This document shows positions 55,252-63,744 of a DNA stretch of 64,000 bases, in pieces. The position numbers were made by a program, and so were the translations under genes. The notes below the pieces were generated by a model that did no database searches, had not been told where the DNA came from, and was given only the letters and a program-made list of their open reading frames with translations. Source of the DNA: Leisingera aquaemixtae (GTDB lineage Bacteria; Pseudomonadota; Alphaproteobacteria; Rhodobacterales; Rhodobacteraceae); assembly GCF_001458395.1 (NCBI RefSeq), contig NZ_CYSR01000010.1, forward strand, positions 336,579 through 400,578. The letters run 5' to 3'. Numbering within the stretch: position 1 is the first letter of the stretch; every line of letters begins with the position of its first letter.

Positions 55252-55635
55252 ATGGCCGATGTCAATCGGGGCAACCGCCCGCTTTCGCCGCATTTGCAGG
55301 TCTACCGCCCGCAGCTGACCTCCGTGACGTCGATCCTGACGCGGATCACCGGCAACGCGCTGATCGTTTCTGCGCTGCTGATCGCCTGGTGGTTCCTGGC
55401 CGCGGCAACCTCTGCCGACTACTTTGCCACCGCCAACGGCCTGCTGACCAGCTGGTTCGGCGATCTTGTGATGACGCTGTCGGTGCTGGGCCTGTGGTAT
55501 CACACGCTGGCCGGCATCCGGCACCTGATCTGGGACAACGGCATGATGCTGGACCTGGAGCAGGCCGAGAAGCTGGGCTGGATCGTGGTGATCGGCTCGG
55601 CGGTTCTGACCGTCCTCACCATTATCATCGTCTAA
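55252..55635 (+). CDS. sdhC: Succinate dehydrogenase cytochrome b556 subunit
   Basis: A 127-residue membrane anchor of complex II. RPLSPHLQVYRPQLTSVTSI is the conserved start with the Ser/Arg quinone site, and WYHTLAGIRHLIWD contains the heme-ligand His. Three membrane helices are predicted. AAAAGGAG lies shortly before the ATG. First gene of sdhCDAB. Confidence 0.95.
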   Translation: MADVNRGNRPLSPHLQVYRPQLTSVTSILTRITGNALIVSALLIAWWFLAAATSADYFATANGLLTSWFGDLVMTLSVLGLWYHTLAGIRHLIWDNGMMLDLEQAEKLGWIVVIGSAVLTVLTIIIV

Positions 55636-55653
55636 GCTCAAAGGACACACGCG

Positions 55654-56025
55654 ATGCGATATCTGACTGACCGCAAACGCGCCGTTGGCATGGGCGCTGC
55701 AAAATCCGGAACCGCGCACCATTGGTCGATGCAGGTGAGCGCAGTGGCGCTGCTGATCCTGGTGCCGCTGTTTGTCTTCACCTTCGGCTCTGCGCTGGGC
55801 GGCTCTTACGAGGAGATCACCGCCTATTACTCCCGCCCGTTCCCGGCACTGGTGGCCGTGCTGACCATGTGGGTGGGCATGATGCACTTCAAATCCGGCG
55901 CCCAGATCATGATCGAGGACTATGTCCATGGCCTGAAAGGCCGCCTGGCGATCATCCTGGTCAAATGCCTGTCTTATGCCGTCGCCGCGACCAGCGCCTA
56001 TGCGCTGATCCGCCTGGCCCTGTAA
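55654..56025 (+). CDS. sdhD: Succinate dehydrogenase hydrophobic membrane anchor subunit
   Basis: 123 residues, three membrane helices. [20 protein letters not shown] is the SdhD N-terminal pattern with the possible heme-ligand His pair, and [20 protein letters not shown] is the family's C-terminal loop with the conserved D-Y pair. It follows sdhC by 18 bases. Confidence 0.93.
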   Translation: MRYLTDRKRAVGMGAAKSGTAHHWSMQVSAVALLILVPLFVFTFGSALGGSYEEITAYYSRPFPALVAVLTMWVGMMHFKSGAQIMIEDYVHGLKGRLAIILVKCLSYAVAATSAYALIRLAL

Positions 56026-56044
56026 CGCTCCGAGGTTTCCATCA

Positions 56045-57850
56045 ATGGCTGCTTACGAATACGAAACACATGAATATGACGTGGTCGTGGTTGGCGCCGG
56101 CGGGGCTGGCCTCCGTGCGACGCTGGGCATGGCGGAACAGGGTCTGCGCACCGCCTGCGTGACCAAAGTGTTCCCGACCCGCTCCCACACCGTTGCGGCG
56201 CAGGGCGGCATTGCCGCCAGCTTGGGCAACATGGGCCCGGACAGCTGGCAGTGGCACATGTATGACACCGTCAAGGGCTCCGACTGGCTGGGCGACACCG
56301 ACGCGATGGAATACCTCGCGCGCGAGGCGCCCAAGGCGGTCTATGAGCTGGAGCATTACGGCGTGCCGTTCTCGCGCACCGAAGAGGGCAAGATCTATCA
56401 GCGCCCGTTCGGCGGCCACACCACCGAATTCGGCGAAGGCCCCGCGGTGCAACGCACCTGTGCGGCGGCCGACCGGACCGGCCACGCGATCCTGCACACC
56501 CTCTATGGCCAGTCGCTGAAGAACAACGCGGAATTCTATATCGAGTATTTCGCCATCGACCTGATCATGTCCGATGACGGTCAGTGCCAGGGCGTTGTCT
56601 GCTGGAAGCTCGATGACGGCACCATGCATGTCTTCAACGCCAAGATGGTGGTTCTGGCGACCGGCGGTTACGGCCGTGCGTACTTCTCTGCCACCTCGGC
56701 GCATACCTGCACCGGCGACGGCGGCGGCATGGTGGCGCGGGCAGGCCTGGCGCTGCAGGACATGGAGTTCGTGCAGTTCCACCCGACCGGCATCTACGGC
56801 TCCGGCTGCCTGATCACCGAGGGCGCGCGGGGCGAGGGCGGCTACCTCACCAACTCCGAAGGCGAGCGGTTCATGGAGCGCTATGCGCCCCAGTACAAGG
56901 ATCTGGCGCCGCGCGACTACGTCAGCCGCTCCATGACAATGGAGATCCGCGAAGGCCGCGGTGTGGGCGCCGAGGGCGACCATATCCACCTGAACCTGTC
57001 CCACCTGCCGGCCGAAGCGCTTGCGGAGCGGCTGCCGGGCATTTCCGAAAGCGCCAAGATCTTTGCCGGCGTGGATGTGACCAAGGAGCCGATCCCGGTT
57101 CTGCCGACTGTGCACTACAACATGGGCGGCATTCCGACCAACTACTGGGGCGAAGTGCTGAACCCGACAGCCGACGATCCGACCGCCGTGGTGCCGGGCC
57201 TGATGGCCGTGGGCGAGGCGGGCTGCGCCTCGGTGCATGGCGCCAACCGGCTTGGCTCCAACTCGCTGATCGACTTGGTGGTCTTTGGCCGTGCCTCCGC
57301 CATCCGCGCGGGCAAGGTCGTGGATCCGGAAGCGGCGAACCCGGTGCTGAACCAGGCCTCCGTCGACAAGGCGTTTGACCGGTTCGACACCCTGCGCAAC
57401 GCCAAGGGCGGCATCCCGACCGCGGACCTGCGGCTGGAAATGCAGAAGTGCATGCAGGCCGACGCGGCGGTGTTCCGCACCTCCAAGACCATGGCGGAAG
57501 GCGTCGAGAAGATGACCTCGATCGCGGCCAAGCTCGATGACCTCAAGGTGACCGACCGCTCGCTGGTCTGGAACTCCGACCTGATGGAGACGCTGGAGCT
57601 GACCAACCTGATGCCGAACGCGCTGGCCACCATCGTGGGCGCCGAGGCGCGCAAGGAAAGCCGCGGCGCGCACGCGCATGAGGACTTCACCTCCCGCGAC
57701 GACGAGAACTGGCGTGTCCACACCGTGTCCCGCGTGGAGGGCAACAAGGTTGATCTGTCCTACCGCCCGGTGGTGGTCGACCCGCTGACCACCGAGGATG
57801 AAGGCGGCATCAGCCTCAAGAAAATCGCGCCCAAGGCGCGGACGTTCTAA
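56045..57850 (+). CDS. sdhA: Succinate dehydrogenase flavoprotein subunit
   Basis: SdhA oxidises succinate to fumarate on covalently bound FAD. The 601-residue protein has FAD-binding [17 protein letters not shown], the flavinylated His in [14 protein letters not shown], the active-site [16 protein letters not shown] and GARGEGGYL segments, and the [19 protein letters not shown] motif. GAGG lies before the ATG. Confidence 0.97.
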   Translation: MAAYEYETHEYDVVVVGAGGAGLRATLGMAEQGLRTACVTKVFPTRSHTVAAQGGIAASLGNMGPDSWQWHMYDTVKGSDWLGDTDAMEYLAREAPKAVYELEHYGVPFSRTEEGKIYQRPFGGHTTEFGEGPAVQRTCAAADRTGHAILHTLYGQSLKNNAEFYIEYFAIDLIMSDDGQCQGVVCWKLDDGTMHVFNAKMVVLATGGYGRAYFSATSAHTCTGDGGGMVARAGLALQDMEFVQFHPTGIYGSGCLITEGARGEGGYLTNSEGERFMERYAPQYKDLAPRDYVSRSMTMEIREGRGVGAEGDHIHLNLSHLPAEALAERLPGISESAKIFAGVDVTKEPIPVLPTVHYNMGGIPTNYWGEVLNPTADDPTAVVPGLMAVGEAGCASVHGANRLGSNSLIDLVVFGRASAIRAGKVVDPEAANPVLNQASVDKAFDRFDTLRNAKGGIPTADLRLEMQKCMQADAAVFRTSKTMAEGVEKMTSIAAKLDDLKVTDRSLVWNSDLMETLELTNLMPNALATIVGAEARKESRGAHAHEDFTSRDDENWRVHTVSRVEGNKVDLSYRPVVVDPLTTEDEGGISLKKIAPKARTF

Positions 57851-57861
57851 GGAGACAGATC

Positions 57862-58641
57862 ATGGTTCAATTCAGCCTCCCGAAGAACTCCAAGATCACC
57901 ACCGGCAAAACCTGGCCCAAGCCGGAGGGCGCCAGCAATGTGCGCAAGTTCAAGATCTACCGCTGGAACCCGGATGACGGGAAAAACCCGCAGGTCGACA
58001 CCTATTTCGTTGATATGGACAGCTGCGGCCCGATGGTTCTGGACGCGCTGATCAAGATCAAGAACGAGATCGACCCGACCCTGACCTTCCGCCGCTCCTG
58101 CCGCGAGGGGATCTGCGGCTCCTGCGCGATGAACATCGACGGCATCAACACACTGGCCTGTATCTATGGCATGGATGAGATCAAGGGCGATGTGGCGATC
58201 TACCCGCTGCCGCATATGCCGGTGGTCAAGGACCTGATCCCGGACCTCACCCATTTCTATGCCCAGCACGCCTCGATCATGCCGTGGCTTGAGACCAAGA
58301 CCAACCGCCCGGCGAAAGAGTGGAAACAGTCCATCGAGGACCGCAAGAAGCTCGATGGGCTTTATGAGTGCGTGATGTGCGCCAGCTGCTCGACCTCTTG
58401 CCCGAGCTACTGGTGGAACGGCGACCGTTACCTGGGGCCGGCCGCGCTGCTGCACGCCTATCGCTGGATTATCGACAGCCGGGACGAAGCCACGCCCGAG
58501 CGCCTGGACCAGCTGGAAGACCCGTTCAAGCTGTACCGCTGCCACACCATCATGAACTGCGCCAAGACCTGCCCCAAGGGCCTGAACCCGGCCAAGGCGA
58601 TTGCGCATATCAAGAAGATGATGATCGAGCGCACCGTCTGA
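57862..58641 (+). CDS. sdhB: Succinate dehydrogenase iron-sulfur subunit
   Basis: 259 residues carrying the three iron-sulfur clusters of complex II: [2Fe-2S] in [16 protein letters not shown], [4Fe-4S] in [16 protein letters not shown], and [3Fe-4S] in [17 protein letters not shown]. Electrons pass from SdhA to ubiquinone at SdhCD. GGAG precedes the ATG, 12 bases after sdhA. The operon ends in a terminator. Confidence 0.97.
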   Translation: MVQFSLPKNSKITTGKTWPKPEGASNVRKFKIYRWNPDDGKNPQVDTYFVDMDSCGPMVLDALIKIKNEIDPTLTFRRSCREGICGSCAMNIDGINTLACIYGMDEIKGDVAIYPLPHMPVVKDLIPDLTHFYAQHASIMPWLETKTNRPAKEWKQSIEDRKKLDGLYECVMCASCSTSCPSYWWNGDRYLGPAALLHAYRWIIDSRDEATPERLDQLEDPFKLYRCHTIMNCAKTCPKGLNPAKAIAHIKKMMIERTV

Positions 58642-58697
58642 TCGCGGCAGGGCTGATCCGCAAGGATCCGCCGCCCCGCGCAATGAAATTTGCATGG

Positions 58698-58735
58698 CCC
58701 CCGGTTTCCTGCGAAACCGGGGGTATGTTTTTCGC
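58698..58735 (+). terminator. Rho-independent terminator of the sdh operon
   Basis: An 11-bp perfect stem, CCCCCGGTTTC (58698-58708) with GAAACCGGGGG (58713-58723), is followed by TATGTTTTTC. It lies just upstream of a small lipoprotein gene. Confidence 0.85.
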
Positions 58736-58753
58736 TGGCATTGGAGTTCGGGC

Positions 58754-59023
58754 ATGAAACTGATGGGACTTGCCGCGGGCGTGCTGACCGTGCTGGCGAG
58801 CTGTATGACAGCCACCGACCACGACCGCATCGGAGGCCAGCTGGCAGCAACGGACGCCAAGATCCCCGGCTGTATCGCGGCTGCGGGCATCACCGGGGAA
58901 TACCGGGTGCGTACGGAGTTTCTGGGCCATGGGGCAGGGGCGACCGTTCTGCGCATGGTGCAGCCGGGACTGAACGTCAGTGAGGCGCAGGCGGCACAGG
59001 CGACGAGCTGTATCAACACCTGA
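58754..59023 (+). CDS. Small lipoprotein of unknown function
   Basis: 89 residues starting MKLMGLAAGVLTVLASCMTA, with the lipobox LASC. The mature domain contains two further cysteines (KIPGCIAAAG and TSCINT), possibly a disulfide, and EYRVRTEFLGHGAGATVL. GGAG lies before ATG 58754; a longer frame runs through the terminator hairpin and is not credible. No family named. Confidence 0.8.
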   Translation: MKLMGLAAGVLTVLASCMTATDHDRIGGQLAATDAKIPGCIAAAGITGEYRVRTEFLGHGAGATVLRMVQPGLNVSEAQAAQATSCINT

Positions 59024-59068
59024 CGCAAAGCGGTTGTGATGCGGCTGCGGCGGCCCTAGGGTGCCGGA

Positions 59069-59779
59069 ATGCAACCGCATGTTTTTGCCATTCTTTTAGC
59101 CGGGCTTGCCGGGCTTTCGATGCCGCTGGGCGGGTTTCTTGCCTGGTGTGAGCATATCCGCAACCCGACGCTGCGCGACGAGGTGCTGCACGCCGTCGCG
59201 GCCTTTGGCGGCGGCGCGCTCACCTCTGCGGTGGCGCTGGTGCTGGTGCCGGAGGGGGCGCAAGCGCTGCCTGCCGTGCTGGCGGTACTGCTGTTCGCCG
59301 CGGGCGGCGGCGTGTTCTACCTCGCCGATACCGTGCTGCAAAAGCGCGGCGGCAGCGGCGCGCTATTGCTGGCGATGCTGCTGGACTACGTGCCCGAAGC
59401 GATGGCGCTGGGGGCGATGCTGGTGGCGGATGCCGCCACCGCCTGGCTGCTGGCGCTGATGATCTTCCTGCAGAACCTGCCGGAGGGGTTTGCCGCCTTC
59501 CGCGATGTCTGGAGCGGCGATAGCCCGGCCTGGCATGTGCTGCTGGCCTTTGTCGGGCTGGCGGCGCTGGGGCCGATCTGCGCTCTGGCGGGGCTGGTCT
59601 GGCTGGCAGAGGCCCACGCGGTGCTGGGGGCGATCATGGTTTTTGCGGCGGGCGGCATTCTCTATCTGCTGTTTCAGGACATCGCGCCCAAGGCGCATTC
59701 CAGCCGCAGCAGCGTGCCGGCACTCGGCGCGGTTGCGGGCTTTGCCCTGGGGCTGGCCGGGCACCTGCTGACGGTGTGA
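59069..59779 (+). CDS. ZIP family metal transporter
   Basis: 236 residues with about seven to eight helices. The N-terminal helix AGLSMPLGGFLAWCEHIRNP, the ALVLVPEG segment, DYVPEAMALGAML and the metal-binding helix FLQNLPEGFAAFRD are the ZIP pattern, in which HNxPEG is usual; here the His is replaced by Gln. The C-terminal half has FQDIAPKAHSSRSSV. ZIP proteins take up zinc, iron or manganese; the metal is unknown. Confidence 0.88.
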   Translation: MQPHVFAILLAGLAGLSMPLGGFLAWCEHIRNPTLRDEVLHAVAAFGGGALTSAVALVLVPEGAQALPAVLAVLLFAAGGGVFYLADTVLQKRGGSGALLLAMLLDYVPEAMALGAMLVADAATAWLLALMIFLQNLPEGFAAFRDVWSGDSPAWHVLLAFVGLAALGPICALAGLVWLAEAHAVLGAIMVFAAGGILYLLFQDIAPKAHSSRSSVPALGAVAGFALGLAGHLLTV

Positions 59780-59791
59780 CGCGCACCCATG

Positions 59792-59810
59792 GTTGCTGCA
59801 ATGCAGCAAC
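59792..59810. promoter_or_regulatory. 19-bp perfect palindrome, PhaR-type operator candidate
   Basis: GTTGCTGCAATGCAGCAAC contains CTGC-N3-GCAG and shares the TTGCTGCA half-site with the phaA palindrome at 21740. It lies 99 bases upstream of the 53-residue protein gene. Confidence 0.6.
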
Positions 59811-59908
59811 TGCATGGCGCCTTTGCAGAAACGGCGGCTGCGCCCGCGGCGGGCAGGGGGTAGTTTGGCGCTTGAGGGAGGATCGTGCCAGACTATGGAG
59901 GCAACCCG

Positions 59909-60070
59909 ATGAACCCGGTGAATTTGCAGCAGGACCCGAAAGACAAGGCCCGTCAGGCCGCGCTTGAGGCCTTGGAGCAGGCCTACGCCTACTACACCCC
60001 GGAGCCGCTGCCAGCGGCAGCAGAACCCAGCGCCGTGGACGGTGTGGTCGAGTATTACCAGGCTGCCTGA
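59909..60070 (+). CDS. Small acidic protein of 53 residues, unknown function
   Basis: ATG 59909 lies seven bases after GGAGG. The product starts MNPVNLQQDPKDKARQAALE and continues with a helix (ALEALEQAYAYYTPEP), a Pro/Ala linker and a DGVVEYYQAA tail with paired tyrosines. A GTG at 59885 would extend it by eight residues but lies before the ribosome binding site. No family recognised. The CTGC/GCAG palindrome upstream suggests PhaR control and perhaps a granule-related role. Confidence 0.7.
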   Translation: MNPVNLQQDPKDKARQAALEALEQAYAYYTPEPLPAAAEPSAVDGVVEYYQAA

Positions 60071-60134
60071 GGGCAGCCTGATGCGCAGGCGGCAAACCGG
60101 TTGAGCCGGAGGCTGCCGCGGCGTAGACAGGGGC

Positions 60135-60332
60135 ATGCCTGTTCTGCTGCTTGTCCTTTTGGCGGGCGTGTTCGCCTATTTCCTTTGGCGCCGCCACGCC
60201 ACCAGCCTGACCCGCAACTGCCGCTGGCGCCAGCAGCGCGCCCAGGGCCAGTGGCGCTGCAGCTATTGCGGCGCCGCGGAATCGGGAGAGGCCGCCCCGC
60301 GCCTCTGCCGCGATCCGCGCCGCACGCCTTAG
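60135..60332 (+). CDS. Small membrane protein with a cysteine knuckle
   Basis: 65 residues: an N-terminal membrane helix (VLLLVLLAGVFAYFLWRR), then NCRWRQQRAQGQWRCSYCGA, with Cys and CxxC positions that could bind zinc, and RLCRDPRRTP at the end. Similar short proteins occur in relatives, but no function is known. No strong ribosome binding site is visible. Confidence 0.65.
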   Translation: MPVLLLVLLAGVFAYFLWRRHATSLTRNCRWRQQRAQGQWRCSYCGAAESGEAAPRLCRDPRRTP

Positions 60333-60684
60333 CGGGAACTTGCAGCCCGCAGCGGTGATCTCCCGCGCCCGCAGGCGCCCCGGCTGCGCCGGAACGCCTT
60401 CCGTACGGGCTTGGGCCCGGCACCGCGCCGGGCGCGGTGCCGGGCCCAACTGCGGGACGCCTTGTCAAAAGGCGGCGGAGCAGGCGGGAGCCCTTCGGTC
60501 CGTGCATGGCAGACCCGCAAAAAATAATGCTTGAAAGACTCACCTCTTTGCCCGATATGGGCGGACAAGACGCCAACGCACGCGCCTCTGTCGAAAGGGG
60601 TTACTCCCCTAAGGTTACGTAGCGACGGTAACGTCTCTGACTGAACTGAGCGGTCATATATGGCCGGGTCTTTTGGAGATGACC
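60333..60684 (+). promoter_or_regulatory. 352-base leader region of the ornithine decarboxylase gene
   Basis: No large gene. It holds a GC-rich dyad-rich part (60400-60460), then from about 60527 a 31-codon frame (MLERLTSLPDMGGQDANARA to SPKVT) without a clear ribosome binding site. Close to the decarboxylase are the hairpin AGGGG-TTACT-CCCCT (60596-60610), a second dyad GTTAC/GTAAC (60614-60632) and GGTCATATATGGCC (60652-60665). An RNA motif called speF is known upstream of alphaproteobacterial ornithine decarboxylases; this leader is a candidate. Confidence 0.5.
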
Positions 60685-61854
60685 ATGAACGTACACGTAG
60701 CCGGGCAGACTGCTCGCGATTCCGTATCTGTATCCCGTCACCTGCAGCACATTGCGCAAAACCACTTCGACCGGCCGACTCTGGTCATCGACAGCCAGGC
60801 GGTGGCCCGCCAGTACCAGGCGCTGGACCGCGGCCTGGGCCGGGCGCGCATCCACTATGCCGTCAAGGCCAACCCGGCACCGGAAGTGCTGGAAACCCTG
60901 GTGCGCCTGGGCTCCAACTTCGACGCTGCCAGCCGCACCGAGATCGAGATGTGCCTGGCCGCCGGCGCGCGGGCTGAGCAGATCACCTTCGGCAACACCA
61001 TCAAACGGCCCTCTGACATTGCCTTTGCCCACAACATCGGCATCACCCATTTTGCCGCCGACGCCCAGGAAGAGCTGGAAAAGCTGGCGGAATTCGCGCC
61101 GGGCGCGCATGTCTGCCTGCGGGTGATCGTCGAGGCCTCGGGCGCCGACTGGCCGCTCAGCCGCAAGTTCGGATCGTCGGCTTCGATGGCGCTGAGCCTG
61201 ATGGACGCGGCCGCCGGGCTGGGCCTCACCGTGCATGGCCTGTCGTTCCACGTCGGCTCGCAAACCCGCGACCCGCTGATGTGGGCGCCGGTGCTGGATC
61301 AGGTGGCAGAGGTCTGGACCGCGGGCCGCGCGGCCGGCCACGACCTGAAGCTGGTGAACATCGGCGGCGGCTTCCCGGCCTCCTACAAGACCGAGGTGAT
61401 GGGCGCCGAGGAGTATGCCCGCGCGGTGATGGAGCAGGTCAATGCCCGCTTCCCCGATGCCGCTGAAGTGATGGCAGAACCGGGCCGCGGCCTGGTGGCC
61501 GAAGCCGGCGCGATTGCGGCCGAGGTGCTGCTGGTCTCCCGCAAGCATGCCGATGACATGTTCCGCTGGGTCTATTTGGACATCGGCAAGTTCTCCGGCC
61601 TGGCCGAAACCATGGACGAGGCGATCCGCTACCAGATTTCCACCAGCCGCGACCACGAGCAGACCGGCCCCTGCGTGCTGGCAGGCCCCTCCTGCGACAG
61701 CGCCGATGTGCTGTACGAAAAGCAGCTGGTGCAGCTGCCGCTGGGCCTGAAGGCCGGCGACCGCGTGGTGATCCATTCCTGCGGCGCCTACACGTCGACC
61801 TATGCCTCCGTCGGCTTCAACGGCTTTCCGCCGCTGGACGTGGTGGTGATCTGA
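60685..61854 (+). CDS. Ornithine decarboxylase (group IV, alanine-racemase fold)
   Basis: Decarboxylates ornithine to putrescine with PLP. 389 residues: PLP Lys61 in YAVKANP, ITFGNTIKRPSDI, HVGSQ (189-193), NIGGGFP (225-231), AEPGRG (264-269), and GPSCDSADVL around Cys337, the Cys-Asp-Ser-Ala-Asp pattern of ornithine decarboxylases. Lysine or diaminopimelate decarboxylation is less likely because of that motif. ATG 60685 is six bases after GGAG; TTG 60673 and ATG 60679 are in frame but worse placed. A structured leader precedes it. Confidence 0.92.
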   Translation: MNVHVAGQTARDSVSVSRHLQHIAQNHFDRPTLVIDSQAVARQYQALDRGLGRARIHYAVKANPAPEVLETLVRLGSNFDAASRTEIEMCLAAGARAEQITFGNTIKRPSDIAFAHNIGITHFAADAQEELEKLAEFAPGAHVCLRVIVEASGADWPLSRKFGSSASMALSLMDAAAGLGLTVHGLSFHVGSQTRDPLMWAPVLDQVAEVWTAGRAAGHDLKLVNIGGGFPASYKTEVMGAEEYARAVMEQVNARFPDAAEVMAEPGRGLVAEAGAIAAEVLLVSRKHADDMFRWVYLDIGKFSGLAETMDEAIRYQISTSRDHEQTGPCVLAGPSCDSADVLYEKQLVQLPLGLKAGDRVVIHSCGAYTSTYASVGFNGFPPLDVVVI

Positions 61855-61889
61855 CCTCCGTCTTCCGGCACTTGTGATCTGTTCCGGCC

Positions 61890-61914
61890 GCCGCAGGGCT
61901 TGAAACCCTGCGGC
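61890..61914 (+). terminator. Hairpin after the ornithine decarboxylase gene
   Basis: GCCGCAGGG (61890-61898) pairs with CCCTGCGGC (61906-61914), a 9-bp stem with 7-base loop, followed by ATTGCCGTCTTG. The T-run is weak. Confidence 0.55.
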
Positions 61915-61928
61915 ATTGCCGTCTTGAT

Positions 61929-61956
61929 GGGGCAAACGGACGAGAAGGTTTGCCCC
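61929..61956 (+). promoter_or_regulatory. Hairpin enclosing the ribosome binding site of the DUF1989 gene
   Basis: GGGGCAAAC (61929-61937) pairs with GTTTGCCCC (61948-61956), whose last base touches the ATG at 61957. The ribosome binding site AGAAGG (61943-61948) is in the loop and first stem base. Translation could be gated by this structure. Confidence 0.6.
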
Positions 61957-62814
61957 ATGACTACCGCCCCCGAAGCCCCCGCCGACGCGGACGCCCGCCG
62001 CGCGGTCAAGCCGGTGATCTGCTACCCCAACGACACCCTGCCGGTTCCGGATCTGCCGCTGTACCGGCAAGCGCGGCAAGCGGCGGTGAAGACCGGGGAG
62101 GTGCTGGTGCAGCCTCGCGATGCCGCCTGTTTCGAGGTGCCCGCCGGGCATTTCTTCCGGATCACCTCGGTGGAGGGGCCGCAGGTGGGCGATCTGAACC
62201 TGTGGAACAGGGCCGACCTCAGCGAGCGGTTCTACTCCGGCAAGACCCGCGCCCTGCACGGCACCCATATCACCGCGGGAGAGCGGATGTGGACCAGCTT
62301 TCCGCATCTGCGCCCGATGACGACCATCACTGAGGACACGCTGGGCTGGTACGGCATCGACCCGTATGGCGGCTCGGTGCATGACGTGATCGGCACCCGC
62401 TGCGATCCCTATACCGGCAACCTGCTGGCGGGCAGCCAGTACCATCACTGCTGCCACTCCAACCTGACCCGGGCGCTGGCAGGCCACCTGGGGCTGCCGC
62501 TGGCGGAGGCGGAGCCGCATGTGCATGATGTGCTGAATGTCTTTATGTGCACCGGTTTTACCCGCGATACCGGCCAGTATTTCATGAAAGCGAGCCCGGT
62601 GCGGCCCGGCGATTATCTGGAGTTCTTTGCCGAGATCGGCCTGCTGGGCGCGCTCAGCGCCTGCCCGGGCGGGGATTGCTCGGCGGAGCATTCCAGCGAT
62701 ACGGCGGCGTGCCATCCGCTGCTGGTCGAAATCTTTGCCCCGGCCAAAGGCGCCCTAGGCGATTGGAAAAGCCCGCCGCGAAATGGCTATGACCGCAGCC
62801 ACGGCATTGGCTGA
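61957..62814 (+). CDS. DUF1989 (urea carboxylase-associated) family protein
   Basis: 285 residues. VPAGHFFRITSVEGPQVGDL and the FYSGKTRALHGTHITAGERM region, then HDVIGTRCDPYTG, HHCCHSNLTRAL and NVFMCTGFT, with conserved Cys and His, are the DUF1989 pattern. The family is named for urea carboxylase-associated proteins, and its members occur near urea, guanidine and amine metabolism genes. Coming after ornithine decarboxylase, a role in amine or guanidine turnover is plausible (inference). ATG 61957 was chosen for its AGAAGG site. Confidence 0.85.
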   Translation: MTTAPEAPADADARRAVKPVICYPNDTLPVPDLPLYRQARQAAVKTGEVLVQPRDAACFEVPAGHFFRITSVEGPQVGDLNLWNRADLSERFYSGKTRALHGTHITAGERMWTSFPHLRPMTTITEDTLGWYGIDPYGGSVHDVIGTRCDPYTGNLLAGSQYHHCCHSNLTRALAGHLGLPLAEAEPHVHDVLNVFMCTGFTRDTGQYFMKASPVRPGDYLEFFAEIGLLGALSACPGGDCSAEHSSDTAACHPLLVEIFAPAKGALGDWKSPPRNGYDRSHGIG

Positions 62815-62965
62815 GCGGGCAATAAGGGTTTGGAATTCCGGTAAGTGGACAAATTTGGCACCAAATCTGCATAAGGGGCAGAAAGGTCACGTTATTATTC
62901 TGTCCAAAAACGCCATTCGCAGGGGGATTTTCCCAGCGCACAAAATGAAACCAGGTCTTTCAGGC

Positions 62966-62999
62966 GGAAAAAAGGGCAGGGCGAAAGCCGCTGCCCTTA
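62966..62999 (-). terminator. Rho-independent terminator of deoD
   Basis: AAGGGCAG (62972-62979) pairs with CTGCCCTT (62991-62998); the minus strand continues into TTTCCGCC after a short A-rich arm. It begins 23 bases past the deoD stop and is also in range of the DUF1989 gene from the other side. Confidence 0.7.
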
Positions 63000-63021
63000 C
63001 TAATTATCAAAATGAAAACTT

Positions 63022-63726
63022 TCAGCCGAACGCGGCTTCAAGGGCAATTTCCACCATGTCGCCAAAGCTGCGCTCGCGCTGATCGGAGGGCAGCGCCTCG
63101 CCAGTTCCCAGATGATCTGACACGGTCAGCACTGCCAGCGCCCGGCAGCCGTGACGAGCCGCCAGCGTGTAAAGCTCCGCCGCTTCCATCTCCACGCCGA
63201 GAATGCCGTGGCGCACCATCTGCTCGTTCAGGTCGGGGCGTTCGTCATAGAACACGTCCGAGGAGTAGATGCCGCCGATATGGGTGTCGGCGCTGCGCTT
63301 AGCAGCCGCTTGGGCCGCCGCCTGCAACAGGCCCCAGTCGGCGCAGGGGGCGAAATTCAGCTCCCGGAAAATACCGCTGGACGGGCTGTTGAGGGTGGTG
63401 GCGGTCATCGCCAGGATCACGTCCCGCAGCTTGACCTTGTCCTGCATGCCGCCGCAAGAGCCGATGCGGATCAGCGTCTTGGCGCCATAGTCCCGGATCA
63501 GCTCGTTGGCATAAATCGACAGCGAGGGCATCCCCATGCCGCTGCCCTGAATGCTCACCCGGTGCCCCTTCCACGTGCCGGTATAGCCCAGCATGCCGCG
63601 CACTTTATTGACCAGCTTGGCATCTTCCAGAAACGTCTCAGCCGCCCATTTCGCCCGGTAGGGGTCGCCGGGCATCAGCACGGTTTCTGCAATATCGCCC
63701 TTGGCGGCGCCGATGTGAATGGTCAT
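63022..63726 (-). CDS. deoD: Purine nucleoside phosphorylase DeoD
   Basis: Phosphorolyses purine nucleosides for salvage. The 234-residue bacterial hexameric type is shown by [20 protein letters not shown], the [16 protein letters not shown] signature, [11 protein letters not shown] for phosphate binding, and [14 protein letters not shown] for the nucleoside. The C-terminal [17 protein letters not shown] is standard. It follows the H-NS-type gene on the same strand by 18 bases. Confidence 0.97.
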   Translation of the reverse strand: MTIHIGAAKGDIAETVLMPGDPYRAKWAAETFLEDAKLVNKVRGMLGYTGTWKGHRVSIQGSGMGMPSLSIYANELIRDYGAKTLIRIGSCGGMQDKVKLRDVILAMTATTLNSPSSGIFRELNFAPCADWGLLQAAAQAAAKRSADTHIGGIYSSDVFYDERPDLNEQMVRHGILGVEMEAAELYTLAARHGCRALAVLTVSDHLGTGEALPSDQRERSFGDMVEIALEAAFG

Positions 63727-63744
63727 CGCTCAGCTCCAGACAGA

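Noticed and set aside
60601-62715. A 704-codon open frame on the minus strand opposite the ornithine decarboxylase and DUF1989 genes
   Set aside because: It has no recognisable domain and shadows two well-supported genes on the plus strand.
62783-63082. A 99-codon plus-strand frame across the deoD terminator
   Set aside because: No ribosome binding site or family; it runs through the DUF1989 end, a terminator hairpin and the deoD 3' end.
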